A DNA stretch of 64,000 nt, from positions 31,254,040-31,318,039 of the forward strand of contig OU862930.1 of assembly GCA_917880885.1 (NCBI GenBank), given 5' to 3'. Shown in pieces: positions 52,498 through 63,539 of this stretch. Within the stretch, counting starts at the first letter, position 1, and every line of letters starts with the position of its first letter. The notes beneath the pieces are model-generated. The model was not told where the DNA came from and did no database searches. It was given only the letters and a program-made list of their open reading frames with translations. The translations under genes were made by a program, and so were the position numbers. This DNA comes from Limnephilus marmoratus (lineage: Eukaryota > Arthropoda > Insecta > Trichoptera > Limnephilidae).

Positions 52498-52735
52498 CGG
52501 CCTCCAAGGTCGAGGGCTAAGGCTCTTGACTCGCAATCCGAAAGTCAAGGGATCGAACCTGAAGGTAGTAGGGAGGGAAAGGAGATGAGGGAGAGGAAGG
52601 TGGGAAGCACTTGGCTATTCAAATCTGGTCACCAAACACGGCTAAAGCCATTTCAAGCAACGTTTCAATTCTGAATAGTGGTCTTACACCAGGGCGATAA
52701 TGAGAGTATCTTCCACTCTGAAAGTGCCGCAAATA
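52498..52735 (+). mobile_element. tRNA-derived SINE with head and body
   Basis: The head has GGTCGAGGGCTAAGGCTCTT, GACTCGCAATCCGAAAGTC and a B-box-like GGGATCGAACC, which form a tRNA-like cloverleaf segment. The body GGCTATTCAAATCTGGTCAC, TTTCAAGCAACGTTTCAATT and TCTTACACCAGGGCGATAAT matches the other copies. Part of the body present at 45445 is deleted. It lies in intron 1 of gene 3. Confidence 0.75.
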
Positions 52736-52774
52736 TACTATATATTATTTTTTAAGAATTAATAGTAAAATAAC

Positions 52775-52850
52775 ACAAATAAAATGTATTTGCCCACCCC
52801 GGGATTCGTTTCAGCGACCTTCGGATTGCGAGTCACCCCTAGACCATACC
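52775..52850 (-). repeat. tRNA-like SINE head, reverse orientation
   Basis: On the minus strand, CCGGTATGGTCTAGGGGTGA, CTCGCAATCCGAAGGTCG and CGAATCCCGGGGTGGGC match a tRNA-like A-box, anticodon arm and B-box. It is a second SINE head near the first, in opposite orientation. Confidence 0.55.
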
Positions 52851-53985
52851 GGTGGTCAACTATATCCACTATTAGAAAAATAAGTAAATTTAAAATGGTA
52901 GCGATGCGAAAAAGCGAATCTCAATTTCTCTCTAAGGATATAATTTTAGTAAAACTGTTTTCACCATTCGGAATTATCGAATAATGGGATAACAGCCCAG
53001 TCCAATTGCAAAGTTCTTCCAACTTTTTATAACAAATTATTGAAAAATACACACAGAAAAATGAATTCACTATGATTTAGTAATTCACTATGTACACTTC
53101 CTTAAGAAAGGGAAAAATTTCATCAATAAGCTAAAAAGAGTGACAACCGACAAGATAAGAGAAACAACAATATTTTTCAAAGAACCAAGAACGTTACAAC
53201 TAAAAATCACAAAGTTTTCATTGCATCTATTGAAAAGTCACTACCATCTAATGCCAAAAAATATGGTGCTACGTCACGATAAAAAAATATCCCAAATACA
53301 GTAAATAGTAATAGCAAACAACGACGAAAAAGCTGAATTGTTTTCCCAATTTTTTCTTCGGTTTTTTCTCCGTTGTCCAATACAAACAATTACCAAGCCA
53401 GAGCAAACAATTAGTAATTATTATTACTCTTTAAACGATATTAACATATCGGTTGCCGATGTAAAATCTCGGTAAATATTTCCCTATTAGAAAAATTTCA
53501 TTTAGTTAAACTCATCTCTACTCTTATACTCAAAGCATTATGAGAACATTTTGTAAGAGGATTGATGAACTTGTAGTTACCTACTGGCAATAAATGGCAT
53601 TTGAATTCAAGGAATTAAAATTTCAGAACACGACAAAACGAAATCTAAACATTAACATTTTTGAACACTAACAAAAAACATTAACATTTTTTCGTTTCTT
53701 TCCTGTTGCTTGTCAAGCCGACATCATTTAATTAAGATGTCTTCATTATCGTCTTTACATTGTACCATTACATAAAAATTAACACCTTTTCATAACAAAC
53801 TTGCGCTATCACTATGTTAAATGTTCCAAATAAACAACTAAACCAATAATCAAGCAGAATAGGTATGTAGGATCGGTATCAATGTATGCAGGTTTGAGCA
53901 TATAGAACAGCCGAGCAAAATCTTGGAATTTTATTTTCGAATGCATTTTGCATCTGTTTAACAGTCAAAAAGAAAAACGAAATAC
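52851..53985. other. Rest of intron 1 of zinc-finger gene 3
   Basis: AT-rich sequence with no gene, RNA or repeat family that I recognise. Confidence 0.4.
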
Positions 53986-54121
53986 CTGAATTGTTTTCGG
54001 AAATGGGTTCCGGACATTCTTTTTTAATAAAAGGATAATCTATAGCGATTTCCGTAAGAGTCACGGCAACACCCTCTTCGGCACTTGTGCCTGGTTCTAA
54101 CTTGATGGCGGTGGAATCCAT
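53986..54121 (-). CDS. Zinc-finger gene 3, first coding exon
   Basis: The ATG at 54121 opens MDSTAIKLEPGTSAEEGVAV, continuing to IDYPFIKKECPEP. The exon ends at 53986 before GTATTT in phase 1. It has the I-K-x-E-P motif, the acidic centre and the F-I-K-K-E-C motif of the family. Joined to 52033-52167 and 49614-50683 it gives one open frame. The reading past the donor in an uninterrupted frame (to 53879) is intronic. Confidence 0.8.
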
Positions 54122-54984
54122 GCTTTCACGTAAGGTGCTGGTAATCCTGTTTTACTTTAACTGTATGGAGGTTGAAGGATTTCTTGAAAGAAGGATTAAA
54201 GGAATAAAGAAAAATAACATAACCCACAAAAAATGACAGGAAGCATACGGAAAAATTGAATCCATAGATATAATAGAAAAGAAAATAATTGTTGGGTTTT
54301 TGTTGAAATCTCAATGTTGCTACTTTACGAACACATCTAAGCTATCGTAGTCAGTACCTATTTTAAAGAGTTAAAAGTTGATACGCCCGCGACTTGTTGC
54401 GACTTTAAAAATAAATAAATTAACTAAAAAAGGAGGAAACGAATTAAAAAAGCTACTTATTTAAAATGATGTTCCTGCAAGTACCTACATGTATTATGAA
54501 GCAATCTAGCAATTTACAAACAATACCTATGTAATTTGAGTTGCGGATTCATGACACAAGATTTTGCAATTTACAAACAATACCCAATATACCCATGTAA
54601 TTTGAGTTGCGGATTCATGACCCTACCTATCTTAGTTATGACATCTTTATTTTGTAAGGCTGGAGAGAGAGAGAGAGATAAATAAATGTTATAGAGCAAC
54701 GGTTTTAAACCTACCAAAATTATGGTTGTTATTCTTCAATTTTATCCAATAACCATTTCATGTTAAAATGCCTGAAGCCTAAAAATGCATTAATTGTATT
54801 TTTGTGACTTGATTGATAAATTCATGTAATTATGAGAGTATTCAAAAATAACAAATGAAACGTGTATTTCATTACACGTGTACGTAAGACCGATAGAGAG
54901 TTCGGGTACAGCAAATTTGAGTCCATTGGTACGCAGGCTCAAAAAGGTTGACAACCGCTGTGAAACGGAATCAGAATAGTTAGA
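54122..54984. other. Spacer upstream of zinc-finger gene 3
   Basis: AT-rich, presumably including the 5' UTR and promoter of gene 3. A GGCTCAAAAAGGTTGACAAC motif near 54928 is like the start of a widespread insect repeat. A 58-bp direct repeat around AGCAATTTACAAACAATACC-like words (about 54512 and 54570) is present. Confidence 0.4.
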
Positions 54985-55025
54985 AGTACCTGGCTATTCA
55001 GAACTGGCCACCAAACATGGCTAAA
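54985..55025 (+). mobile_element. SINE body fragment cut by a TIR element
   Basis: AAGTACCTGGCTATTCAGAA and CACCAAACATGGCTAAAGCC match the SINE body. The match stops where the element at 55026 starts. Confidence 0.6.
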
Positions 55026-56410
55026 GCCTCGATTACATTGAGCGTGTTTACAAGCCGCCATCTGGACATTGATCGAGTTTACAAGCTACTAACCGGTAAG
55101 TTTAAAAGCGGGTGAATCGGCGAGTGAGATTGTCATGATGGTACACAAAAGTGTCTACTCGCTCAGTAGCGACAGTAGCAGCTAAAATAACGATTCCCAC
55201 GCGAACCAATTCGGTCAACCTTTTGTAAAAATCTTGAGCTCGCAGCTAGCGCCATACGCTAGCCAGTAGGAGAATTACGGCTTCCGCGAGAACTAATTCT
55301 GACAGTAACGATATCAGCTATTCGTGGGCCGCAAACTTGAGCGAGAGGCGAATAAAGTTGACTACCTTTCAACTTTTTTCGTAGATTGTCCACAATCAGC
55401 TAGTTTTTTTTTTTTGAATTTTTTTTTTATTTTTTTTTTGGTACAGTACATACAATAGATACATAAATATAATGAAAGTATATAAAAAAAACTTAATACA
55501 ATTATTAAATACAATATACATATTTTTAAAAAATATTCTCCCATAATAAGCAGATGCTTGTGTGTACGGGAGGAAGTATAATTTGTTAGGTTATCTTGAT
55601 TTTTTTTTTTAAATTTAGTTTATATAAAGAATAAGAGAAACAAATGTGTATATATGTATATATTTTTTAAATTTTTATTTATCATTTATTTTTTTTAGTT
55701 AAGGTTTTCAGTATATTTTTTTAATTGTGTTTTGAAATTTTTGAAACTGTCCTTAAGGGATCTTATATTTTCTGGTAATTTATTAAAGAAATTTGTTCCC
55801 AAGTATTTGTAGTTTTGTTGACCCAAAGTTTTTTTACAAATGGGAATTGGTAACATGTATTTTTGCCTGAGATTTACTGTGTTTTTGAAAGGTATGGTTT
55901 TGTTTAGGATATCCTCTTTGTAAACTTGTAAGGTTGAATGATACAGGAAGAGAGTATTTAATTTTCTGACTTTAAATTCTTTGAATATGAGTTCAGATGG
56001 ATATAGAAATGATTTTTTTAATATTATTTTAATTATTAGTTTTTGCGCAATGTAAAGAGATTGTGTGTGAGTTTTATAGGCGCCACCCCATCCTATTATA
56101 CCATATTGGATTATGGATTGACAGAATGCGAAGTACGTCATTCTCAGTAGTTCTTTACTTAGAATGTGTCTCAAACAGCTAAAAATATATGTCAATTTTC
56201 GTACTCTGTTTTTAAGAATGGTTATATGCGGTATCCATTTTAGACATTGGTCAATAATGATTCCTAGATATTTGGTTGAAGTTTTCATTTCAATATTTGT
56301 ACACAGTACGTTACAGTTAGATAGTAATACGATTACACTGAGCGAGTTTACAAACAGATAGTGAATTTCCCAGATAGTAGCTTGTAAACTAGCTCAATGT
56401 AATCGAGGCT
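55026..56410. mobile_element. 1.4-kb TIR element with 30-bp ends, holding a LINE fragment
   Basis: GCCTCGATTACATTGAGCG at 55026 recurs as its complement ending at 56410, and the following GTTTACAAGC is also shared. Secondary copies of the GAGCGAGTTTACAA motif lie just inside both ends. A LINE RT fragment at 55695-56288 fills the middle. TA/TTAA-like bases border it, but no sure target duplication is seen. Confidence 0.75.
55695..56288 (-). pseudogene. LINE reverse-transcriptase C-terminal fragment
   Basis: The minus-strand frame of 197 codons reads STKYLGIIIDQCLKWIPHI, then LRMTYFAFCQSIIQYGIIGW, GGAYKTH and FFNKLPENIRSLKDSFKNFK. This is the thumb and C-terminal region after the catalytic domain of jockey/CR1-type LINEs. 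The frame is open but lacks the YADD box and everything upstream, so it is 5'-truncated. A 3' UTR with T-rich runs on the plus strand follows to about 55400. The LINE at 61977-62579 is a relative. Confidence 0.75.
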
Positions 56411-56968
56411 TAAGTCAATAAACAAATTGGTGTCAAGAACTCTTTTTGATATTTCTCTACGGCGGCACCATACAAATCGACTCATCTAAAAATGAATGTT
56501 TCTATGGCCTTTATTTGTGCGCTGTCAATAGTGTGGTCATCGTAAAATCCAAATTTCTTTAAGATTTCGCTAGGAAAGTGAGTTTTCATCCTTATTTAAG
56601 CAGGTTTACTTCATCTATAAGTAGTGTCTATTTAATTTTTATCTATAACTTACGTTAAAGTTTCTATTTTAATTGTTATTTAACCTAATTTCTCATGGCG
56701 GACACGGTGTGGGCCAAGCTAACATATTTATGGTGCTTTTTGTGATGGAATTCTCGGGAACGACGTTCTGTTACCTTTTTAGTATATTTCTTCAATGTTT
56801 TAAGCTTTATTTTTATATTCTTAGGCGATATTGGAACTAGGGTGAATGTAGTTAACTCTATTAATGAAACGTGCTAATTAAAGTTACAAAGAACTCGATA
56901 TGGCAGTTCTCAAACGAGTGCTGATCTATATTAAGTAAGTTTTCCCGTTTTCAGGTAAATAAGCCATA
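56411..56968. other. Putative 5' region of the zinc-finger-family gene at 56969
   Basis: No frame is found. TCTATATTAAGTAAG and then TTTTCAG at about 56947-56953 could mark a short 5' UTR intron before the ATG. Confidence 0.35.
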
Positions 56969-57098
56969 ATGGACTTCTCTGCCCCGGCGTCAGCTGGCAT
57001 CAAGTTAGAACTAGAGGACCCAGATTACCGTGAAGGGGAAAGTTCACACGTAGAAATGGATTACACAGGCCAACCTGAATTGTCCACCAAAACGACAG
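56969..57098 (+). CDS. First exon of a further zinc-finger-family gene (partial)
   Basis: The ATG at 56969 opens MDFSAPASAGIKLELEDPDY and runs to QPELSTKTTG. The exon ends in ACAG before GTAAAAG at 57099, again in phase 1. The I-K-L-E motif in an acidic first exon of 43 codons matches exon 1 of gene 3. It is transcribed away from gene 3, whose start lies about 2.8 kb away. No K-E-C exon or finger exon is found before 64000, so the rest is outside the window or lost. Confidence 0.65.
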
Positions 57099-57351
57099 GT
57101 AAAAGCAAACAGTTACGATTTATAAATACGGTTATTAATTAACAAGTTCTGCTGCGCAATTATGAATTATTATTAGGCGTGACAGCTGTTTCACATTCCG
57201 AAGATCATTATTGTAAGGCCACCTAAAGGCATTTATTTATTTTATTTTTATGTAGGTACTTATAATGAACATCTTTTGGCACATTTCTAAGGTTCGCGTT
57301 AGAATCAAATATAACATATAATGATGGTTATTCAATTATTTTTTTATTTGA

Positions 57352-57515
57352 ATACCGCACAAGAGATCCAACTGCTCCCAAACCTTTGGAACGGTGAGAC
57401 TATAGCATCCCCAGTTGGGGTATGTTGTATGTAGAGGAGATATAAAGTAGTTGAGGATGATGAAGGTTGGGAAGTATTTTTTCAGATCTCGTCACCAAAA
57501 ACGGCTGAAGTCATT
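57352..57515 (+). mobile_element. SINE body, diverged copy
   Basis: AATACCGCACAAGAGATCCA, CCCCAGTTGGGGTATGTTG and TCGTCACCAAAAACGGCTGA match the SINE body, with deletions and a T-rich end. Confidence 0.65.
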
Positions 57516-57906
57516 TTTTTTACTATTAACAATTTTGTTCTTACATACATTTCATTACAGGTGTATTTTAAAATTAACAGTCCTTTTTATGAACAATAAA
57601 TAAAAAGAAAGAAAAAATATTGAGATTAAAAAATACACGTAATTAATTAAACAAAACAAAAATTTACATAATTTGCATAATCTACAATACACAAAAAATA
57701 TATTTTTTAAATTATGTGATTTCTTACATTAAAGCTGTTTAAAGTAATAACAATATGTAATAGAGAATAAAGAAGAATAGGTTTAAATGTACTTTTGTTT
57801 TTAGGTATTTCAGAAACATTCGGTGGGAAGGTTTGGTATGCAAATCTGATAAAATCCATTATCCCTACAAGAGGCGAGACTTTTTTGAATTTGTGATGAT
57901 TTCGAG
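57516..57906. other. AT-rich spacer
   Basis: No gene or repeat is recognised. Confidence 0.4.
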
Positions 57907-58115
57907 GACTCCAGATACTAATATCTACAGCCTGTATGTCGGACGAATATCTACAGCTCATATGTTGAACTAATATCTACGAACTTCAGAGTGTTGACTA
58001 ATATCTACAGAGCGTAGGTTGAACTAATATCTACAGAGCGTAGGTTGGATTAATCAGCTAAATGTGTACAATAGTCCGATATTAGGGATTTTTACGTACA
58101 TACTTACATAAATTA
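57907..58115. mobile_element. TAATATCTAC-periodic MITE, left part
   Basis: It matches the left part of 46959-47389 through ACTCCAGATACTAATATCTA, several AATATCTAC units and CCGATATTAGGGATTTTTAC. The right half is missing, and LINE sequence begins near 58130. Confidence 0.8.
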
Positions 58116-58159
58116 AATCGCTATACATTAACACATCAAACTCTGAAGTCCCCAAAGAT

Positions 58160-58701
58160 ATGGCAAACTGCTACTTTTCATCTGTGGGAGACACACTTGC
58201 GAAAAAAATTCTCGATAAGTGTAAGAAATCAGAAACCGCTCTCGCCAATTTAACTATCCCTAATATCGGTCACAAAATAGACTCAATCACAACGTCATCT
58301 AACGAAGTCATGAAGATAATTGACGACCTTAAGTCATCAAAAGCATGTGGTCCCGATAAGATTTCATCAAATCTTCTAAAAATCATTAAAGGATACATAG
58401 CCTTACCGATTGCGTTCATTGCGAATCTAAGCTTTAAATCAGGGAAATTCCCTAACCATTTAAAGCAGTCAATCGTCATTTTACTGCATAAAAGTGGGGA
58501 CAAATCACTGATTCATAATTACCGGCCTGTTTCCCTGCTCAACTCTGTCTCAAAAATTTTGGAGAAAATTGTAAAGAACCGTCTCATCCATTATCTAGAA
58601 AATAACAACATCCTTTCTAGTAGACAATTCGGCTTTCGCAAAGGTTTAAGCACTGAAAACGCCATCGCCAATTTGACAAAAATCATCTCTAATAATCTAG
58701 A
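58160..58701 (+). pseudogene. LINE reverse transcriptase, N-terminal part
   Basis: The frame reads ACGPDKISSNLLKIIKGYIA, FKSGKFPNHLKQSIVILLHK, NYRPVSLLNSVSKILEKIVK and QFGFRKGLSTENAI, the first conserved RT blocks of jockey/CR1-type LINEs. It breaks off at NNLD, where the TIR element is inserted. Codons on the other side of the insertion (KGSKCIALFLDLAKAFD) continue exactly in frame once the element and one TAGA are removed. Confidence 0.85.
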
Positions 58702-61443
58702 TCATAGGTTCCCAACCTTTTTTTGCCCACCGCCCACTTTGAGAATATTTTTTTTTCTAGCGCCCCCCAACTCGTAAATCTGAAAGAGCAATTGTCGTCA
58801 CGATTATATTTACCAACAGTGGCGGGGGGGGGGGGGGAGATAGGATGGAGCAAGATGCGTTTTTTTTATTTTTTATTGTATATTTTATTTGGTGACCGGC
58901 CAACTCAGAATGAAACCAACTCAGAAGCACCTCATAAAGGTCATTAAAGAGTGATGATAAAAAAAATATTGATTAAGTTAGGTTAGGATTACCGGCAATT
59001 TTAAATGTATTTTTTCATAGCTTTTAATGACCTTTCTGAGGTGTTTCTGAGATGGTTTAATTCTGAGTTGGCATGGAACCGTTCTGAATTATAGATTATG
59101 ATTCCTGCATTTTTTATTTCTTCTACTTCTTCAATATTTTGATTTTCTATATTAAGGGTAGTAATTTCGTTGAGTTTCTTCTATAATACCATGAATTTAC
59201 TTTTAGTTACATTTATTTTCAGTTTATTCGAAGCAAAAAAAAACTTTAATATATAATATAGAAGTGTTCTTTAAAAAAAAGCTTTTTTTGACAATGCATC
59301 TTCGATATTATTTGGTATAATATATAAAAGTGTGTCATCAGCAAAAGTTTGACAGAACAAAACTTTAGGCACTTCACTATATCATTAATATATATACTTA
59401 ATAAATAGGAGCGGTCCCAATACAGATCCTTGAGGAACTCCGAGGTTTACTTGTTGTTCTTCAGATGTAGCATCTCCAATTTTGTTTCTTTGTTTTCTAT
59501 TTTTAATTTTATTATTAGTATTTCTCTGTCTATCGTTTCAAAAACACGTCTAAAATCCAAGAATACTACTATTGTATTTTTCTTCTGATCCATACTGGTT
59601 TTCCATTATGAATATTTGTTTCTAAACCCTGCTGTTTTACAAGAATGTTATTTTTTTTCAATAAATTTTCTCATCTCTTCTTTAACTATGGATTCTAGTA
59701 TTTGTTCATATGTAGGTTATCCATTTATTTTTAGGAGGTCTTCGAAATTTTTAGCATTTATTATTTTGGGCACTGGTGTTATTATGGAAGTTTTCCACGA
59801 CTGCGGAAAAATTCCCTTTAACACAGATTAATTTATTAGTGCAACTACTTAAATTTAATTATGCCTATAGTAATTCCAGACGTCGATGATTTTTGCGTCA
59901 TTGTATTAAAATTTTTCATTAAATACTCACTGTTACCTGAAAATATTATTATTCTCTCTTCTTTCCGATGATTGAGAAGAAGTATCTGTGAATAATGAAA
60001 TACTCTTATTTATGTTTTGGACACTTAGTATCAAATTTGGCTATTTTAGTTTTATCATCTTCAACTCCATCGGGAACCGAACTTCCTTAATGTTTTCCCT
60101 CTGTTTGCCACTTATAATTTCTTTAAGTGTAGTCCACATTTTTCTTGAATCTCTTTGAGAGGTAATAATTTATTAGCCTCGAATACGAATTTTTGGTATG
60201 TTTTATTTCTGTACCTATACATGTTTCTAAGTTTCTTACAGGTTTCCCACCTTTCTTCTGGAAATTGTATTTTACAGGCTTTATAAGCTGTATCTAAATA
60301 TCTGTTTTCTGAAATTATTCAATTTTCTGAGCAATTTTCTTAATTTTTCTCTCCGTAAGAACCATCCTCGTACTTCAAGGAATATTTGAAAAAAAAGAAT
60401 TAGCGAAATCGGTTCAGCTGATCTCGAGATTTGCGCTTAGCAACACATTAAGCGATTCATTTTTATATATAAGGGAAGATATATTCGTTGTAGGCATTAG
60501 TTCATTTACTACTGTTTTCAGGTGTCCTATTAGTTCATCGGCTTTAAATTTCCTTGGTTATCGCAGATCCACTTTTTGTTTTGTAATGCCGTACACAATT
60601 TATCCTTATTATAGTTCTTTTTATTCCTGTATATATATTATACTTCGTGTTCCCTGAGGCTTCAGACTATTATATCTAATTTTTTTATTAATTGTTTCGT
60701 AATCAGATTGATTTTGAATTCTTCCGCAGCATTAACTTCCGCGTAAAAGTCATTTGAAATTACCAAATTAATCATGGCTTTAGAGTTTTTTCATATTCTT
60801 GTACAATTTTTGACAAGTTGCTTCATACCCAGGCAATTTATGATGATTTGTAATCATGTGCTTTTTATATTGAATATTAAAATCTCCACAGATGATTTTC
60901 AAGTTTCTTGTATTTATTTTGCTAACGGCACCATTCTTCAAAAAAATCTAAGAATTTTGCATCATTTTGATTTGGGGAATGATAAATAGCTGCATAGGTT
61001 CCCAGCTTAAAATCCTTCAATAGCCAGTAGGTATCCAGGTATTATTTTTATCTAGTACCGCATTTGTTGTGACTTTGTAAGAGATGTTGTTTACACACTC
61101 ACACACATACACTACAGAATTAATGTGATAACTCCACCTGTATGCCTGCTGCTAAATGAGTCGCATCTAATTGTCGAATAGCCCTGAAATGTTGTTTCAT
61201 TTTGGTTAATTTCTTCGGTAATACAGGTTTCGCTCATCATCACCATGTGCAGTTCGTATTCTTTTAGCATGTCTTCGACTTCTTCGATATGTGCTAGTAA
61301 ACTAGCTATGGGTTTCTCTGGGTCTCCTACCGCCCCCCTGTAAGTCTAAAACGCCCCCCAATTTTCTCTTTGCCTTCTACCGCCCCCCTGAAGGTCTGAA
61401 ACGCCCCCAAGGGGGCGTTATCGCCCACGTTGGAAACCTATGA
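58702..61443. mobile_element. 2.7-kb TIR element with TAGA target duplication
   Basis: TAGA lies at 58698-58701 and 61444-61447. The ends TCATAGGTTCCCAACCT and GGAAACCTATGA are inverted repeats with imperfect extension. CGCCC-rich blocks sit inside both ends (GCCCACCGCCCACTTTGAG on the left and GCCCCCAAGGGGGCGTTA on the right). The interior is a decayed LINE on the minus strand, with no transposase. The superfamily is not recognised. Confidence 0.8.
58960..61300 (-). pseudogene. Decayed LINE (endonuclease to RT) inside the TIR element
   Basis: On the minus strand, near 61280-60800, MSETCITEEINQNETTFQGY, RHTGGVITLIL and then LAIKDFKLGTYAAIYHSPNQ and KIICGDFNI mark the endonuclease. Near 59480-59280, fragments of GVPQGS-like, LFLIYINDI-like and FCSVKL-like RT blocks appear, with many stops. 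It is far more decayed than the LINE around it. A SINE-like 3' tail at about 60385-60480 is embedded in it. Confidence 0.55.
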
Positions 61444-61447
61444 TAGA

Positions 61448-62580
61448 TAAAGGTAGTAAATGCATTGCACTTTTTTTAGATCTAGCTAAAGCATTTGACA
61501 CTATCTCGCACAAAATTCTGCTGAATAAAGCGAATTGGGATACAGGGTCAAATTTTCAAGTGGTTGGTTAGTTACCTAGAAAACAGGAGCCAAAGAGTGG
61601 ATATTAACGGTACTCTAAGTGATCCAGCCAATATTAAATATGGCGTACCGCAAGGAAGTACTCTAGGTCCCATATTGTTTAATGTTTATATAAATGATTT
61701 ATGTAATACTTCCTTTGCAGACCACATTATTACATTTGCTGACGATACAGTACTTTTATTTGAAGGCAAAACCTGGAATGAGTCTTGCAGTAAAGCTGAA
61801 TTTGGCATAAACAAAGTTAAACAGTGGCTAGATAGTAATCTCCTCACTCTAAACTCGGATAAAACGAAATTCATCTGCTTCAGTTCAACTCAAGCGGGTC
61901 AACCACAAGAAATCCTTAACATTAGAATACACCATTGTAACGAAGTATTACATGTAAATGGAATACCTTAGAATGTGTGGACAATATAAGATACCTAGGA
62001 ATTATCATTTATAAATTTCTGAGATGGGACAAATATATAGCATTTACTTCCACAAAGTTCAGGAAACTTACACATCTGTTTATAGCAATAAGAAATATTC
62101 TATGCGTAAATGATTTGAAACGAATTTACTTTGCAATGTGTAATTCCATATTAGACTATGCTTCCTTAGGTTGGGGCGGTTGTGCTAAAACTATACTCGA
62201 TCCCTTAGCTAAATCCCAGAAATCGCTTATAAGAGTCATACTGAAAAAACCTTTCAGGTACCCCAGCGATTCATTGTTCGCAGAGTTTCGTGTTCTTGAT
62301 GTAAGACAATTATACATGAGGAAAATCATATTACATACTCAAAAACAGAGGCACAACTACGCTTCCGTAAACCACTGTCATAATACAAGACATGCAAAAA
62401 AAAAACCAATAGTTCCGCCCACCACTTCCTCATCTTTAGCACAGAGACAATTCTCATTCTTAGGCCCTAAATTGCTCAATCTCATACCTGATGCATGGAA
62501 GGCAAAGAGTACTAATATTCTGCGTATGCAGGTAAATAATTTCTGGTCTTGGGGAGAGCTGAATGCGAGAATATGCTAAA
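61448..62580 (+). pseudogene. LINE reverse transcriptase, catalytic and C-terminal part
   Basis: After KGSKCIALFLDLAKAFDTIS a one-base shift near 61530 leads to FKWLVSYLENRSQR, GVPQGSTLGPILFNVYINDL and ITFADDTVLLF, where FADD is the catalytic box. A second shift near 61970 leads to IRYLGIIIYKFLRWDKYI, LDYASLGWGG and the C-terminal region to FSFLGPKLLNLIPD. It ends at a stop at about 62577. Two frameshifts make it inactive. Confidence 0.85.
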
Positions 62581-63250
62581 CAACAGTAATTGAATTGTAA
62601 TTTTTGTTTTTCTTTACATTTTAATCTATATTGGTATTATATTAGCATTACAGTAACTGTATTTTTACATAAAGTAAGTCGAAAATTGCTCAATTCTTCG
62701 TGATATTTTTCCTTAAAGGAAAAGTTCCTTCTTTTTTTTATGTTTCTTTATTCTTTGAATTATTTGTTACAATAATTGGGGATTTTTCGACCACCACACT
62801 AGGCACATGCCTGTGTTATGGTAGTCGATTTTCATATACAGTATATTAACAGATGCAATATAAAGAAATGTGCGAGAATATATAAAAATAAAATAAAAAT
62901 TCTTTACTTTCAGTTTTTTATTTTTCATTTTCTAGTTTTATCTATTAACATTTCTTTAGTTTATTATGTCAGCTAAACAATAGTAAAAAAATGTCGTGGT
63001 ATAACTGAAAGTATACTAGATTATGAATATATATGCGGGGAGCATCAAATGAGGACAGTTTTTCAAGCGCGCCAATACTTTGAGGACAGTTGGATAGTTT
63101 GGAGACAGGCCCAATCTACCTGTCCTCAAAGTAACATTTTACCGTTATAATAAAATATACACAGGGTTTAGAATGAAGTCAATTTTAAAATTATGCAGAA
63201 TGCATACTTTGGGCCATAGTTTACAAAAATACCCAATAGATGCCACTAAC
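62581..63250. other. LINE 3' UTR and AT-rich spacer
   Basis: The first part is probably the 3' UTR of the LINE. Near 63046-63130 AATGAGGACAGTTT, TTTGAGGACAGTTGG and TGTCCTCAAAG words form a small inverted-repeat cluster. No gene is visible. Confidence 0.4.
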
Positions 63251-63424
63251 GGTATCATTCTTGGATTATGAAATATTTGGTAGGAAACTTCGAAACTTGG
63301 TCGATGGCGGTATCATTCTTGGATTATGAAATATTTGGTAGGAATCTTCGATACTTGGTCGATGGCGGTATCATTCTTAGATTATGAAATATTTGGAAGG
63401 AATCTTCGATACTTGGTAAATGGT
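63251..63424. repeat. 58-bp tandem repeat, three units
   Basis: GGTATCATTCTTGGATTATG starts units at 63251, 63309 and 63367, exactly 58 bp apart. The open frame at 63326 is produced by this repeat. Confidence 0.9.
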
Positions 63425-63539
63425 GGGAATACATATCCTTTGCTCGATACCTCTCTACTTAGGTACTTTAGGTTTTTATCTTTTTTGTTTGCCTATTCAG
63501 ATCCATTCTCTCAATTATTCAGATCCCTGAGTAAATGAC

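Larger units (their letters stand above)
58130..62580 (+). mobile_element. jockey/CR1-like LINE, RT region, interrupted by a TIR element
   Basis: The LINE RT runs from about 58130 to 58701 and resumes at 61444, ending at a stop near 62578. The part between is a 2.7-kb TIR element with a TAGA duplication. The endonuclease is missing on the left side. A 3' UTR of several hundred AT-rich bases follows. Confidence 0.85.

Noticed and set aside
53879..53985. Extension of gene 3 exon 1 past its donor
   Set aside because: The phase-1 donor at 53985 and the matching exons make this stretch intronic.
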